Positions 52,327 to 61,935 of a stretch of 64,000 nt of DNA are shown here, in pieces (the first letter of the stretch is position 1; each line of letters opens with the position of its first letter). Source of the DNA: Aromatoleum toluvorans (GTDB lineage Bacteria > Pseudomonadota > Gammaproteobacteria > Burkholderiales > Rhodocyclaceae); NCBI RefSeq assembly GCF_012910905.1, contig NZ_WTVN01000020.1, forward strand, positions 26,281 to 90,280, written 5' to 3'. A model generated the notes under the pieces. The model was not told the DNA's origin. It saw only the letters and a list, made by a program, of their open reading frames with translations, and did not search any database. The position numbers were made by a program, and so were the translations under genes.

Positions 52327-53967
52327 TTACTCGATCGCGGACGTCGACTTCGCCTGCTCGCGCAGCACGAATTTCTGGATCTTGCCGGTCGAGGTCTTGG
52401 GCAGCACGCAGAACTCGATGTACTTCGGCACCTTGTAGCGTGCGAGGTGCTCGCGGCAGTGCGCGATGATGTCGTCGGCCGTCACCGCAACGCCCTCCTT
52501 GACCTCGATATAGGCCGCCGGCACCTCGCCCCACTTCGGGTCGGGCTTCGCGACCACGGCCGCGGTCATCACGGCCGGGTGACGGTACAGCACGTCCTCG
52601 ACCTCCAGCGACGAGATGTTCTCGCCGCCCGAGATGATCACGTCCTTGGAGCGGTCCTTGATCTTGACGTAGCCATCCGGCTGCATCACGCCCAGGTCGC
52701 CGGTGTGGAACCAGCCGCCGGCGAAGGCTTCCTCGCTCGCCTTTTCGTTCTTCAGGTAGCCCTTCATCACGAGGTTGCCGCGGAACATCAGCTCGCCCAT
52801 CGTCTCGCCGTCGGCCGGCACGGGTTCCATCGTTTCCGGATTGAGCACCGTGATCGCCTGCTGCATGTGGTAGCTCACGCCCTGGCGGCCGTTGCGCTCG
52901 GCGCGGCGGTCGATCGGCAGATCGTTCCACTCGGGGTGCTTCGCGCACACCGAGGCGGGGCCGTAGGTCTCGGTCAGGCCATACACGTGGGTGATGTCGA
53001 AGCCGATGCGCTCCATGCCCTCGATGATCGCGGCCGGGGGCGCAGCGCCGGCGACCAGGGCCGACACCTTGTGCTCGATGCCCGCGCGCATGCCTTCGGG
53101 GGCGTTGATCAGCATGCCGTGCACGATCGGCGCGCCGCAGAAGTGGGTCACCGTGTGCTTGCGGATCAGCTCGCAGATCAGCGCGACGTCGACCTTGCGC
53201 AGACAGACGTTTACGCCCGCATTGGCGGCCATCGTCCACGGGAAGCACCAGCCGTTGCAGTGGAACATCGGCAGCGTCCACAGGTACACCGAATGCTGCG
53301 GCATGCCCCAGCTGATGATGTTCGACGCCGCGTTGAGGTAGGCGCCGCGGTGGTGGTACACGACCCCCTTCGGGTTGCCGGTCGTGCCCGACGTGTAGTT
53401 CAGCGCGATCGCGTCCCACTCGTCCCGCGGCAGCTGCCACTCATAATTCGGATCGCCGCCGGCGATGAAGTCCTCGTACTCGATCTCGCCGCAGCGCTCG
53501 GTGCCGGGGTATTCGGCATCCAGCGCATCGATGACCAGCGGCTTCGGCCCCTCGAGCCGTTCGAGCGCGGGACGGACGATGGCCGCGAACTCGGGGTCGG
53601 TGATCAGCACCTTCGCTTCGCCATGCGTCAGCATGAAGGCGATCGCATCCGGGTCGAGGCGCGTGTTCAGCGTGTTCAGGACCGCGCCGGTCATCGGCAC
53701 GCCGAAATGTGCCTCGTACATCGCCGGCACGTTGGGCAGCATCACCGCGACGGTGTCGCCGCGGCCGATGCCTTTCTGCACCAGCGCGCTCGCGAGCCGG
53801 CGGCAGCGCTCGTAGGTCTGCGCCCAGGTGAACGAGCGGGCGCCGTGCACCACCGACGTACGCTGCGGATACACGTAGGCCGAGCGCTCGAGAAAGCTCA
53901 GGGGCGAGAGCGGCACGTAGTTCGCCGCGTTCTTGCCCAGGCCTTGGTCATATGGACTGTTCGACAC
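52327..53967 (-). CDS. Acyl-CoA ligase (AMP-forming), medium-chain fatty acid type
   Basis: A 546-residue ANL-superfamily enzyme. It has the P-loop LNYTSGTTGNPKGVVYHHRG, the A5 VYGLTETYGP, GWFHTGDLGVMQPDGYVKIK with the RSKDVIISGGENIS hinge, and the catalytic lysine in KTSTGKIQK. It activates a carboxylic acid to its CoA thioester. The sequence resembles AlkK-like medium-chain ligases; aromatic substrates are possible next to a liv-type transporter. It ends with a clear terminator. Confidence 0.92.
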   Translation of the reverse strand: MSNSPYDQGLGKNAANYVPLSPLSFLERSAYVYPQRTSVVHGARSFTWAQTYERCRRLASALVQKGIGRGDTVAVMLPNVPAMYEAHFGVPMTGAVLNTLNTRLDPDAIAFMLTHGEAKVLITDPEFAAIVRPALERLEGPKPLVIDALDAEYPGTERCGEIEYEDFIAGGDPNYEWQLPRDEWDAIALNYTSGTTGNPKGVVYHHRGAYLNAASNIISWGMPQHSVYLWTLPMFHCNGWCFPWTMAANAGVNVCLRKVDVALICELIRKHTVTHFCGAPIVHGMLINAPEGMRAGIEHKVSALVAGAAPPAAIIEGMERIGFDITHVYGLTETYGPASVCAKHPEWNDLPIDRRAERNGRQGVSYHMQQAITVLNPETMEPVPADGETMGELMFRGNLVMKGYLKNEKASEEAFAGGWFHTGDLGVMQPDGYVKIKDRSKDVIISGGENISSLEVEDVLYRHPAVMTAAVVAKPDPKWGEVPAAYIEVKEGVAVTADDIIAHCREHLARYKVPKYIEFCVLPKTSTGKIQKFVLREQAKSTSAIE

Positions 53968-54161
53968 GATTTTCCTCTTTGTTGGAATAGTTGATCGATG
54001 ACGCCGTCACCGGCGCCGGTCCGAAGGGGCCGCCGGTTGCCGGCCGCCCCGTGTCCTGTCGCTGTCCTGTAGCAGATGGGCGCAAATGTACCCAAATCCG
54101 CCGGACCCGCCAAACGCTTCCGCCCCGAACCGGGCGCTGCTCGGGCCGAGCCGGAACACGC

Positions 54162-55835
54162 TCAGTCGCGAGGGGGCGCGAAGTTGCGTGCAAAGTTGCG
54201 CGCGAACTCGTCGCCGCTCACGGCCTCGCCGAACAGATGCCCCTGGAATTCGTCGCAGCCCTGCTCGCGCAGGAACTTCGCCTGGGCTTCCGTCTCCACC
54301 CCTTCCGCGATCACGCGCAGGCCCAGCGTATGGGCGACGCCGAGCACCGTGCGCACGATCGTGTCATTGCCCTGGTCGCTGCCGATGCCGCTCACGAAGC
54401 TGCGGTCGATGTTGAGCTTCGAGATCGGCAGCGTCTTGAGGTTTCCGAGCGGCGAGAAGCCGGTGCCGAAGCCGTCGATCGACAGCCGGATGCCCATGCG
54501 GTCCAGCGCCTCGAGGGCCGGGACGACGTACGCGACATCCGACAGCACCGATTCGCGGAACTCGAACTCCAGGGTGCGGGGCGAAATGCCTGCTTCGGCA
54601 ACGAGGGCGGCAATGCTGTCGACGAAATCGATGCGTGCCAGCTGGCGCGCCGAAATGTTGATCGAGAGCACCGGCGGCGCAATGCCTGCCGCCTGCCAGG
54701 CCGCCTGCTGGGCGAAGGCCTTGCGCATCACCCATTCGCCGAGCGGATGGATGAGGCCGTTGTCCTCGGCGATCGGGACGAAGTGTTCGGGATCGACGAC
54801 CCCCAGCTCGGGGTCGGTCCAGCGCACCAGCGCCTCGACGCCGACCACCGCGCCGCCCGAAACATCGAACTGCGGCTGGAAGTGCAGTTCCAGCGCGTTG
54901 TTGGCGATGGCGCGGCGCAACTGGCGTTCGATGGCGGCGCGCTCGTTGGCGAAGGCGGTCATTTCTGCCGAGTAGAAGTGGTAGCCGTGGCGCTGCTGGG
55001 CGCGCGCCTGCAGCATCGCGGCGTCGGCCGCGGTCGCGAGGTCGTCGAGCGTGTAGCCGTCCAGCGGGTACAGGCTGATGCCGACGCTGGCGGTCGCGTA
55101 GACGTCGCGTCCGTCCACCGCGAGCGGCTGTTCGAGCGCCGCGAGCAGCTGGTCGGCGGTCACGCTGGCGTCGCGCGGGCCGTCGATGCCTTCGATCAGG
55201 ACCAGGAACTCGTTCTCGCCGTAGCGTGCGATCGTGTCCGTCTCGCGCACGTGCGCGGCGAGGCGCTGCGCCGCGCCGATCAGGAAGGCGTCGTTCGGCA
55301 CCTTGCCCTGCGGCGTCGCCTCGATCATGAGCACCGCAAGCTGGCGCGCGTCACGCAGGGTGCGCCGCGCCGCCTGCTCGAAGCGGTCGCGCAGCAGCAT
55401 CCTGTTCGGCAGCCGCGTCAGCGGATCGTGGTAGGCGAGATCGCGCAGCTTCTCCTGCTCCGCCATGATGTGGGAAATGTCGGTAAATACGCCGACGTAG
55501 TTCAGGACCCCGCCGGCCTCGTCCCGCACGGTGCTGATCGACAGCCACTCCGGATAGACTTCGCCGTTCTTGCGGCGGTTCCAGATCTCGCCCTGCCAGC
55601 GCCCCTCGTCCTGCAACGCGAGCCACATGCGCGCATAGAACTCGCGCCCGTGCCGTCCCGACTGCAGTATCGCCGGCGTGCAGCCCACGGCCTCGCTCGC
55701 GGTGTAGCCGGTCAGTGCGGTGAATGCGCCGTTCACCGCCAGGATGCGTCCCTGAGGATCGGTGATCGCGATGCCCTCCGCCGCGTTCCGGAAGACGATG
55801 TGGGCAAGTTGTTCGGTGTCCTGGATGGCCGTCAT
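54162..55835 (-). CDS. PAS-GGDEF-EAL protein with degenerate active sites
   Basis: A 557-residue protein. A PAS domain (residues 10-125) is followed by a GGDEF domain whose signature reads GENEF (206-210), so cyclase activity is unlikely. The EAL domain (about 300-550) keeps EAL (334-336), N393, E428 and E511. However, the DDFGTG motif is D454-G455-FGTG and the lysine of LKID is N475, both catalytic-site positions. It may bind c-di-GMP or act as a regulator instead of turning it over. No transmembrane segment. The start at 55835 is chosen over 55853. Confidence 0.9.
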   Translation of the reverse strand: MTAIQDTEQLAHIVFRNAAEGIAITDPQGRILAVNGAFTALTGYTASEAVGCTPAILQSGRHGREFYARMWLALQDEGRWQGEIWNRRKNGEVYPEWLSISTVRDEAGGVLNYVGVFTDISHIMAEQEKLRDLAYHDPLTRLPNRMLLRDRFEQAARRTLRDARQLAVLMIEATPQGKVPNDAFLIGAAQRLAAHVRETDTIARYGENEFLVLIEGIDGPRDASVTADQLLAALEQPLAVDGRDVYATASVGISLYPLDGYTLDDLATAADAAMLQARAQQRHGYHFYSAEMTAFANERAAIERQLRRAIANNALELHFQPQFDVSGGAVVGVEALVRWTDPELGVVDPEHFVPIAEDNGLIHPLGEWVMRKAFAQQAAWQAAGIAPPVLSINISARQLARIDFVDSIAALVAEAGISPRTLEFEFRESVLSDVAYVVPALEALDRMGIRLSIDGFGTGFSPLGNLKTLPISKLNIDRSFVSGIGSDQGNDTIVRTVLGVAHTLGLRVIAEGVETEAQAKFLREQGCDEFQGHLFGEAVSGDEFARNFARNFAPPRD

Positions 55836-55942
55836 GATCCGCCTCTCGTGCACATCCGCACATTATGCCGAATGCGACGAGGGCGGGATTTGCTTAAGGT
55901 CATGTGCCGGCATCGAGCTGCGGGAGCCCGGCCGCGAAAAGC

Positions 55943-55970
55943 AAAAAGGCCAGCTGCGGAAGCTGGCCTT
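55943..55970 (-). terminator. Rho-independent terminator after the tRNA-Lys genes
   Basis: On the minus strand GGCCAGCT, a TCCGC loop and AGCTGGCC (arms 55968-55961 and 55955-55948) are followed by TTTTT (complement of 55943-55947). It lies nine bases after the encoded CCA of the second tRNA. Confidence 0.85.
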
Positions 55971-55978
55971 TCAGTGTC

Positions 55979-56054
<76 letters not shown>

Positions 56055-56083
56055 TTGTTCTGCCGGAAATTTCCACCTTGCGG

Positions 56084-56159
56084 TGGTAGGCCGTGCTGGA
56101 TTCGAACCAGCGACCAACGGATTAAAAGTCCGCTGCTCTACCAACTGAGCTAACGACCC
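56084..56159 (-). tRNA. tRNA-Lys (anticodon TTT)
   Basis: Seventy-six bases including an encoded CCA (56086-56084). The acceptor GGGTCGT pairs with ACGGCCT with a terminal G-U. The anticodon loop CTTTTAA gives TTT at 56126-56124. The D and T arms are standard. It is first of a tandem pair with tRNA-Lys(CTT). Confidence 0.95.
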
Positions 56160-56228
56160 CCGTGCAGAAGGACCCGAATTTTATGCAAGGGTTCGGGCCC
56201 CGTCAAGCAAATTGCAGCATGAATTGTG

Positions 56229-57215
56229 TCATCCGACGCCGAACAGACGGCGGAACCCCGCTCCGAGGGATGCCATGAAGCCGCCGGCCTTGTCTGCGAC
56301 GGCGGCTTCGGCTTGGGGCGCCACTTTCTGCACGTCGGACATGAAGGCTTCGATGGTGCCGGCGGACGTCGCTTCGACGGTGTGGCGGAAGGTCAGCGCG
56401 GGGTCGTTCGCCAGCGCTTGGTGCTTGCGCAGGGCGGACTGGAGCACGATCTTGAGGTAGCCGGTGCGGATGGGTTTCGGGACGAAGCGGTAGATCTGGC
56501 CCTGGTTGATCAGCGTCGTGATCGTGTCGGCGTCGCTCTCGGCAGTGAGCATGACGGTGACGATCTCGGGGTGCTTGCTCTTCATCAGGCGTACGAGGCG
56601 CGTCGCATCGATCGAACCGACGCGCGTCTCGGAGATGATCACCGACACCGCCTCGGAGTTGAGGATGCCCACCGCGTCGGCGAGGTTGCGTGTGTAGGAC
56701 ACGCGGGCGCTGGCGCCGACGAGCTCCGATACGGCACGGCCCATCTCGGGATCGTCGTCGATGACGAGGATGCGTTCGCCGTTGGCGACGAGGGGCGCTT
56801 CCTCGGAGACGTCGGTGGCGTCTTCGTCGGTTGGCTGCGTCTTGGCGATCGTGATGGCCTGGGCGACCACCTTGGGAAGTTCGGCGATGTTCCACGGCTT
56901 GTTGATGAAGCGGAACACTTCGCTTTCATTCACCGAACGCACGATGGCCTGCATGTCCGAGTAGCCGGTGAGCAGGATGCGCATCGTGCGCGGCGACAGC
57001 TGCCGGACTTCGCGCAGGACTTCGACGCCGGTCATCCCGGGCATGCGCTGGTCGCTGATGATGACATCGAAGTCGTGCTGCTTCACGAGTTCGAGCGCTT
57101 CTGCGCCGCTCGTTGCGGTGAACACTTCGAACTGCTTCTGCAGCAGCCACTGCAGGGAGCGGACGATGCCCGGTTCGTCATCGACGCAGAGCACCTTGCC
57201 GGCCAGTCTTTTCAT
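56229..57215 (-). CDS. Response regulator with two receiver domains, the second a pseudo-receiver
   Basis: A 328-residue protein. The first receiver (residues 5-120) has D12-D13, the phosphorylated D55 in VIISDQRMPGMTG, T83 and K106. The second (148-265) has DDD at 153-155, but E196 replaces the phospho-aspartate in VIISETRVG. The C-terminus (about 266-328) carries no recognised output domain. It is immediately downstream of the sensor kinase (19 bp) and probably receives phosphate from it. Output is unknown, possibly through protein contacts. Confidence 0.9.
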   Translation of the reverse strand: MKRLAGKVLCVDDEPGIVRSLQWLLQKQFEVFTATSGAEALELVKQHDFDVIISDQRMPGMTGVEVLREVRQLSPRTMRILLTGYSDMQAIVRSVNESEVFRFINKPWNIAELPKVVAQAITIAKTQPTDEDATDVSEEAPLVANGERILVIDDDPEMGRAVSELVGASARVSYTRNLADAVGILNSEAVSVIISETRVGSIDATRLVRLMKSKHPEIVTVMLTAESDADTITTLINQGQIYRFVPKPIRTGYLKIVLQSALRKHQALANDPALTFRHTVEATSAGTIEAFMSDVQKVAPQAEAAVADKAGGFMASLGAGFRRLFGVG

Positions 57216-57234
57216 GTCGTTCTCCGGGCTCCCG

Positions 57235-59034
57235 TCAGGCGGCCTTTGCCAGAGGCTCGCTCAGGCGTATCGGCAGGGTCACCGTGAAGGTCGTGCCGAC
57301 ACCCGCGCGGGTGCTGACGCTGATGTCGCCACCGTGTTCGGTGACGATGTTGCGCGCAATGGCCAGTCCCAGGCCGGTGCCTTCGCCGGCGGGCTTGGTC
57401 GTGTAATAGAGGTCGAAGATATTCGGCAGGACGTGCTCGGGGATGCCGCTGCCGTTGTCCTGGATTTCGATGCGGACCTTGTCGTCGTCGGCAAGGCTGC
57501 GGATGCGGATGCGCCCGGGGCCGTCGATGGCCTGTGCCGCGTTGTTGATCAGGTTGAGGAAGACCTGGTTGAGCTGTGAGGGGTTGCACTCCACGCTGGG
57601 CAGTTCGCCGTATTCCTCGACGAGTTCGATGTTCTTGGGGAGCACCGTCTGCGCGATGTAGGCGACCGTGTGCAGGGACTTGTTGAGGTCCGCGTTGGTC
57701 GTCGCGGCGCGGTCGAGGCGGGTGAAGTCGCGCAGGTGCACGACGAGTTCGGACATCTGGTCGATGCCGCCGAGGACGTCCTTGAGCATTTCCTGCAGCA
57801 TCGAGACGTCGACGTTGCCGTCCTGCAGCTTGTCGAGATTGGCCTTGAGTTGCGCGACCTTGAGCGTGACCTTGTCGCCCTCGACGTCCTCGAGGATGGA
57901 CGACAGCTTGCCGGCGACCTTCATCGGCAGTTCCATGCTCTGCAGCGCATCCTTGACCATCAGGATGTTGTTCTGCGAGAACGCGAGCGGGGTGTTGAGC
58001 TGGTGGGCGACACCGGCGACCATCTGGCCGAGCGAGGCCATCTTCTCGGATTGGGCGAGCTGCTGGTGGGTGTGGGCGCGGTCGGCTTCCTGTTGCTGGA
58101 TGATCTTCTCGGCGCGGCGCACGATCGCGAGCAGCGCCGCGAAGAGCAGCGCGAGGAGGAGGCCGATCGTCGCGAACTGCCGGTAGGAGGTGGCGTCGAC
58201 GGCCGCCTGGTTCTCGACCGCCGCTGCCTCCAGCTTGGTCTGGTTGGCGCTGGCGGTGCTGCGGATCTGTTCGGAAGTCTGCTGGATCTGCTTCAGGAAG
58301 GGCGTCACGTCCGAATACACCTCGAAGACGCCGACGATGCGCGAGCTGCCCGGGTCGAGGACGGGCAGGTAGCTGCTGATCAGGTCGCGGTTCTCGACGA
58401 CGCCCTCGAAGGCGCTGAACTTGCCGCGGTGGGTGAGCTCGCTTTTCGGCACGCCGTCGAACGCGGCGCTGCGCCAGCCGGCGTTGGTGCTTTTGTCCTC
58501 GCCGATCTGGGCGTGCTCGGACGAGTACACCGTGACGCCGCGCAGGTCGAACACCTTGATCTTGAACACCGTGCTCTTCTTCATCGACGCGAACACCTTG
58601 GCATCGATCGCCTTGAAGTCGGGCAGGGCCATGATGCGCTTGCCGAGGTCGGTGAAGCAGGCCTTCTTCTCGGGTGGTGCGACCTTCTTGCCCTTGTCGT
58701 CGTCGACGTCGGCGATCTCCTGGCAGGCGCGCGCGTCGATCATCTGGACCTGGGCGACGAAGGGGGCGAAATCCTTGTCCCACAGTGCGTTCGCGAACAG
58801 GCGCGTGAGGTTGACGTTGCCGGCCTCGTGAATCGTCAGCAGGTCGCGACGGGCGGACTGTTCCTGCTGCTGCGCGAAGGACTGCTGCACTTCGTTGAAG
58901 AAGGTTCGCTGCTCGTCACCCGTGCGCTGGAAGAAATCCCCTTGCTGCCGTTCGAAATAGATCAGGCTCAGCGCGACAAGGCCGAACATGCCGAGGCTGG
59001 CGAGGGTGAAATACCGGACGAGTCGGAACTGCAT
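57235..59034 (-). CDS. Membrane-bound sensor histidine kinase
   Basis: A 599-residue kinase. Two membrane segments (about residues 6-27 and 291-312: FATIGLLLALLFAALLAIV) flank a periplasmic sensing region of about 260 residues. The phospho-acceptor histidine is in GVAHQLNTPLAF. The ATPase domain has NLINNAAQAI (N box), IEIQDNGSGIP (G1) and GEGTGLGLAIAR (G2). The ATG at 59034 has a GGAG site. A candidate FNR-type promoter lies upstream at 59073-59114. Confidence 0.93.
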   Translation of the reverse strand: MQFRLVRYFTLASLGMFGLVALSLIYFERQQGDFFQRTGDEQRTFFNEVQQSFAQQQEQSARRDLLTIHEAGNVNLTRLFANALWDKDFAPFVAQVQMIDARACQEIADVDDDKGKKVAPPEKKACFTDLGKRIMALPDFKAIDAKVFASMKKSTVFKIKVFDLRGVTVYSSEHAQIGEDKSTNAGWRSAAFDGVPKSELTHRGKFSAFEGVVENRDLISSYLPVLDPGSSRIVGVFEVYSDVTPFLKQIQQTSEQIRSTASANQTKLEAAAVENQAAVDATSYRQFATIGLLLALLFAALLAIVRRAEKIIQQQEADRAHTHQQLAQSEKMASLGQMVAGVAHQLNTPLAFSQNNILMVKDALQSMELPMKVAGKLSSILEDVEGDKVTLKVAQLKANLDKLQDGNVDVSMLQEMLKDVLGGIDQMSELVVHLRDFTRLDRAATTNADLNKSLHTVAYIAQTVLPKNIELVEEYGELPSVECNPSQLNQVFLNLINNAAQAIDGPGRIRIRSLADDDKVRIEIQDNGSGIPEHVLPNIFDLYYTTKPAGEGTGLGLAIARNIVTEHGGDISVSTRAGVGTTFTVTLPIRLSEPLAKAA

Positions 59035-59072
59035 GGAAAGGCTCCCGCAAGGACGCAAGGTCACAGCGGACG

Positions 59073-59114
59073 ATGTTACAAAACCTTTCTCGCGGCAGGG
59101 CTGACCTAGATCAA
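59073..59114 (-). promoter_or_regulatory. Candidate FNR/Anr-dependent promoter of the two-component operon
   Basis: The minus-strand sequence TTGATCTAGGTCAG (59114-59101) matches the FNR consensus TTGAT-N4-ATCAA at eight of ten specified bases. A -10 TAACAT lies at 59078-59073. The predicted start near 59066 places the FNR site at -41.5, the classical activating position. The leader is about 32 bases. Confidence 0.5.
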
Positions 59115-59214
59115 AGGGGCCCCGCCTGGGCGTCTATTGCGAATTGGATATCCCGATGAGAGTAGGAGTAATCCGGACGTCATCAGTCGCGTGCGCCCGC
59201 GCGACCTTCCAACT

Positions 59215-59898
59215 TTACGCGTAAGGCGTGGGATCGGGAACGCCCGCCGCGTCGAAGCCGGCCCGGCGCAGCCGGCAGGCATCGCATGCGCCGCACGCGC
59301 GCCCGTGGTCGTCGGCCTGGTAGCACGAGACCGTTTGGCTGTAGTCGACGCCCAGGGCGTTGCCGCGACGGATGATGTCGGCTTTCGACAGCGCGATCAG
59401 CGGGGCGTGGATCGTGAGGTGCGAACCTTCGACGCCGGTCTTGGTCGCGAGGTTCGCCATGGTTTCAAAGGCGGCGATGAACTCCGGACGGCAGTCGGGG
59501 TAGCCGGAGTAATCGACGGCATTGACGCCGACGAAGATGTCGTTCGCGCCGAGCACCTCGGCCCAGGCCAGCGCGATCGAGAGCATCACGGTGTTGCGCG
59601 CCGGGACGTAGGTGACGGGGATGCCGGCGGAGGCGCCTTCGACGGGAACGGGAATGTTCTCGTCGGTCAGCGCGGAGCCCCCGAACTGGCCGAGCTCGAC
59701 GCTGGCGACGCGGTGTTCGCGCGCGCCGAGCGCGGCGGCGACGCGCCGGGCGGCGTCGAGTTCGGCGGCATGGCGCTGGCCGTAGGCCACCGACAGCGCG
59801 TAGGTTTCGAAGCCCATGTCGCGCGCGATCGCGAGGCAGGTGGCGGAGTCCAGGCCGCCGGACAGCAGGATGACGGCGCGCTTGGGGTGGTGGTTCAT
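59215..59898 (-). CDS. queC: 7-cyano-7-deazaguanine synthase QueC
   Basis: A 227-residue PP-loop ATPase converting CDG to preQ0 in queuosine synthesis. It has [57 protein letters not shown], and a zinc site [15 protein letters not shown]. It follows queE by 49 bp. Confidence 0.96.
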   Translation of the reverse strand: MNHHPKRAVILLSGGLDSATCLAIARDMGFETYALSVAYGQRHAAELDAARRVAAALGAREHRVASVELGQFGGSALTDENIPVPVEGASAGIPVTYVPARNTVMLSIALAWAEVLGANDIFVGVNAVDYSGYPDCRPEFIAAFETMANLATKTGVEGSHLTIHAPLIALSKADIIRRGNALGVDYSQTVSCYQADDHGRACGACDACRLRRAGFDAAGVPDPTPYA

Positions 59899-59947
59899 GG
59901 CGTGGGGTTCCGGAGGATACGGTGGGCGAAGGCGCGGCCCGGGACGC

Positions 59948-60610
59948 TCAGCGTCCGCGCGCGTCGTTCCAGAGAATCTTGTGCAGCTGCAGCTGGAAGC
60001 GCACCGGCAGGCGGTCGCGGACGATCCACTCGGCGAGCGTGGTGGGGTCGAGGCGCCCCTGCACCGGCGACAGCAGCACCGTGCACCGGTCGGCGAGCGC
60101 GTGCAGCGCGATCTGCGCCTTGGCCCAGGCGTAGTCGGCCTCGTCGGCGAGCACGATCTTGATTTCGTCGTGGGCCGTCAGGTGTGCAAGGTTCTCCCAG
60201 CGGTTGCGCGAGACTTCGCCCGAACCGGGGGCCTTGAGGTCCATGATGCGCGACACGCGCGGGTCGACGCCCGCGATGTCGAGCGCGCCGCTGGTTTCGA
60301 GCGACACCGAGAAACCGCCGTCGCACAGCGCGGCGAGCAGCGCGAGGCAGGATTTCTGCGCGAGCGGCTCTCCGCCCGTGACGCAGACGTGGCGGATCCC
60401 GAGGGCGGCGACCGCGGCGCACACGTCCGCGAGGCTGCGGCTCTCGCCGCCCTGGAAGGCGTACTCGGTGTCGCACCAGCTGCAGCGCAGCGGGCAGCCG
60501 GTCAGGCGCACGAAGACCGTGGGCAGGCCGACGCGCGTCGATTCGCCCTGGAGCGAGGCGAAGATTTCGGTAATCCGCAGCTTGAGGGCTGCGGTGTCAG
60601 GCTGGGTCAT
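59948..60610 (-). CDS. queE: 7-carboxy-7-deazaguanine synthase QueE
   Basis: A 220-residue radical SAM enzyme. It starts with [20 protein letters not shown], then the cluster motif [23 protein letters not shown] and LETSGA. It rearranges CPH4 to CDG in preQ0 synthesis. It lies 7 bp after cpoB and shares a transcript with queC. Confidence 0.95.
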   Translation of the reverse strand: MTQPDTAALKLRITEIFASLQGESTRVGLPTVFVRLTGCPLRCSWCDTEYAFQGGESRSLADVCAAVAALGIRHVCVTGGEPLAQKSCLALLAALCDGGFSVSLETSGALDIAGVDPRVSRIMDLKAPGSGEVSRNRWENLAHLTAHDEIKIVLADEADYAWAKAQIALHALADRCTVLLSPVQGRLDPTTLAEWIVRDRLPVRFQLQLHKILWNDARGR

Positions 60611-60617
60611 GCGAACT

Positions 60618-61352
60618 TCAAGGCTTGCGGGCGAGCCGCTGCTTCGCGGCCTTGCCGGCCGAGCTCTCGGGGAAGCGCTCGACGAGCTTCTTCAGTGTGT
60701 CCTGCGACGACTTGGCGTCGCCGAGCGCCTGCTGGCTGTTGGCGATGCCGAGCATGGCGTCGGGCGCGACCGGGTCGTTCGGCCAGTTTGCCAGCACCGT
60801 CTTGAAGTAGTTGTTGGCGACCGCGACTTCCTTCGCTTGCAGCGCGGCATTGCCGGCCCAGAAATGCGCTCCGGGCAGCACGGTGCTGCGCGGGTAGCGC
60901 TTGATGAACTGGTCGAAGGCGGCCTGTGCGTCCTTGTATTTGCCGTCCTTCAGCAGGTTCAGGGCGGCTTCATAGTCGCGCGATTCGGCCGCGGGGTCCG
61001 CTGCGGGGGCCTGCGCTTCGGGCGCGGCGGCAGCCGATGTGGCCTCGAGCTTGCGTACGCGGCTGTCGAGGTCCACGTAGAAGTCGCGCTGGCGCTGCTT
61101 CAGCGATTCGATCTCGTGCAGCAGGACTTCGAGCTGTCCGTGGAGCTTCGAGACTTCGGTGCGGAGCAGCTCGTTCTGGTTCGACAGTTCGAGCTGTCCG
61201 CGACTGCTTTCCTCCAGCCGCTCGACGCGGGGGGTGAGCTCCGTGCGCAGATTGATGATTGCGCGCCGTGCCTCGTCGTCGTCAAACAGCGCGTGTGACG
61301 GCGCGATGTACGAGAGCGAGGCGAGGACTGCGAGCGGCAGGAGGCGCTTCAT
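60618..61352 (-). CDS. cpoB: Cell division coordinator CpoB (YbgF)
   Basis: A 244-residue periplasmic protein with signal peptide (LLPLAVLASLSYIAPSHALF), an N-terminal coiled coil (about 25-100) and C-terminal TPR repeats (YEAALNLLKDGKYKDAQAAF, GAHFWAGNAALQAKEVAVAN). CpoB links Tol-Pal constriction with PBP1b. Its ATG overlaps the pal stop (TGATG). Confidence 0.93.
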   Translation of the reverse strand: MKRLLPLAVLASLSYIAPSHALFDDDEARRAIINLRTELTPRVERLEESSRGQLELSNQNELLRTEVSKLHGQLEVLLHEIESLKQRQRDFYVDLDSRVRKLEATSAAAAPEAQAPAADPAAESRDYEAALNLLKDGKYKDAQAAFDQFIKRYPRSTVLPGAHFWAGNAALQAKEVAVANNYFKTVLANWPNDPVAPDAMLGIANSQQALGDAKSSQDTLKKLVERFPESSAGKAAKQRLARKP

Positions 61353-61885
61353 CAGAATTCGCCCGAGTAGAGCATGTCACCGCGGCGGTTCTGCGCGTAG
61401 CAGGATTCCGTCGCTTCCGTGCAGCGCGGCTTTTCCTCGCCGAGGCTGACGGATTCGATCTGCGCTTCCTTGGCGCCGAGCAGGCTCAGGGCCTTGCGCA
61501 CGGCGTCGGCACGCTTCTGGCCGAGGGCGAGGTTGTATTCGCGGCTGCCGCGCTCGTCGGCGTTACCCTGGATGAGCATCTTCATCGTCGGGTTCTGGAC
61601 GAGGAACTTGGCGTGCGCTTCGACCAGCGGACGGAATTCGTCCTTCACGACGTAGCTGTCGAAATCGAACATCACGCTGCGCTTGGACAGGATGTTCTTC
61701 GGATCGGTCAGCGCGGCGATGCCGGAGCCCGAGGCGCTCGGGGCGGTCACGGTGGCGACGCCGGAGCCATCGCCCTTGCTGCGCTCATCGACGGCCGCGC
61801 CGCCGGCGGGCTGGTCGAAGGTGCCGGTGCTGGAGCAAGCGGCGAGAAGGGTTGAAAGGAGGACGGGGACGAGCAGTTTTTTCAT
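61352..61885 (-). CDS. pal: Peptidoglycan-associated lipoprotein Pal
   Basis: A 177-residue outer-membrane lipoprotein. The lipobox is LLAACSS with the lipidated cysteine at 17. The OmpA-like domain has VMFDFDSYVVKDEFRPLVEA, GNADERGSREYNLALGQKRA, and the peptidoglycan-contacting D and R residues. It anchors the outer membrane to the wall and is pulled by TolB and TolA during division. Confidence 0.96.
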   Translation of the reverse strand: MKKLLVPVLLSTLLAACSSTGTFDQPAGGAAVDERSKGDGSGVATVTAPSASGSGIAALTDPKNILSKRSVMFDFDSYVVKDEFRPLVEAHAKFLVQNPTMKMLIQGNADERGSREYNLALGQKRADAVRKALSLLGAKEAQIESVSLGEEKPRCTEATESCYAQNRRGDMLYSGEF

Positions 61886-61935
61886 GGGGGTTCCTGATCT
61901 AACGAACAGTGTTGTTGCTTGCGGGAGGGAGGAAG

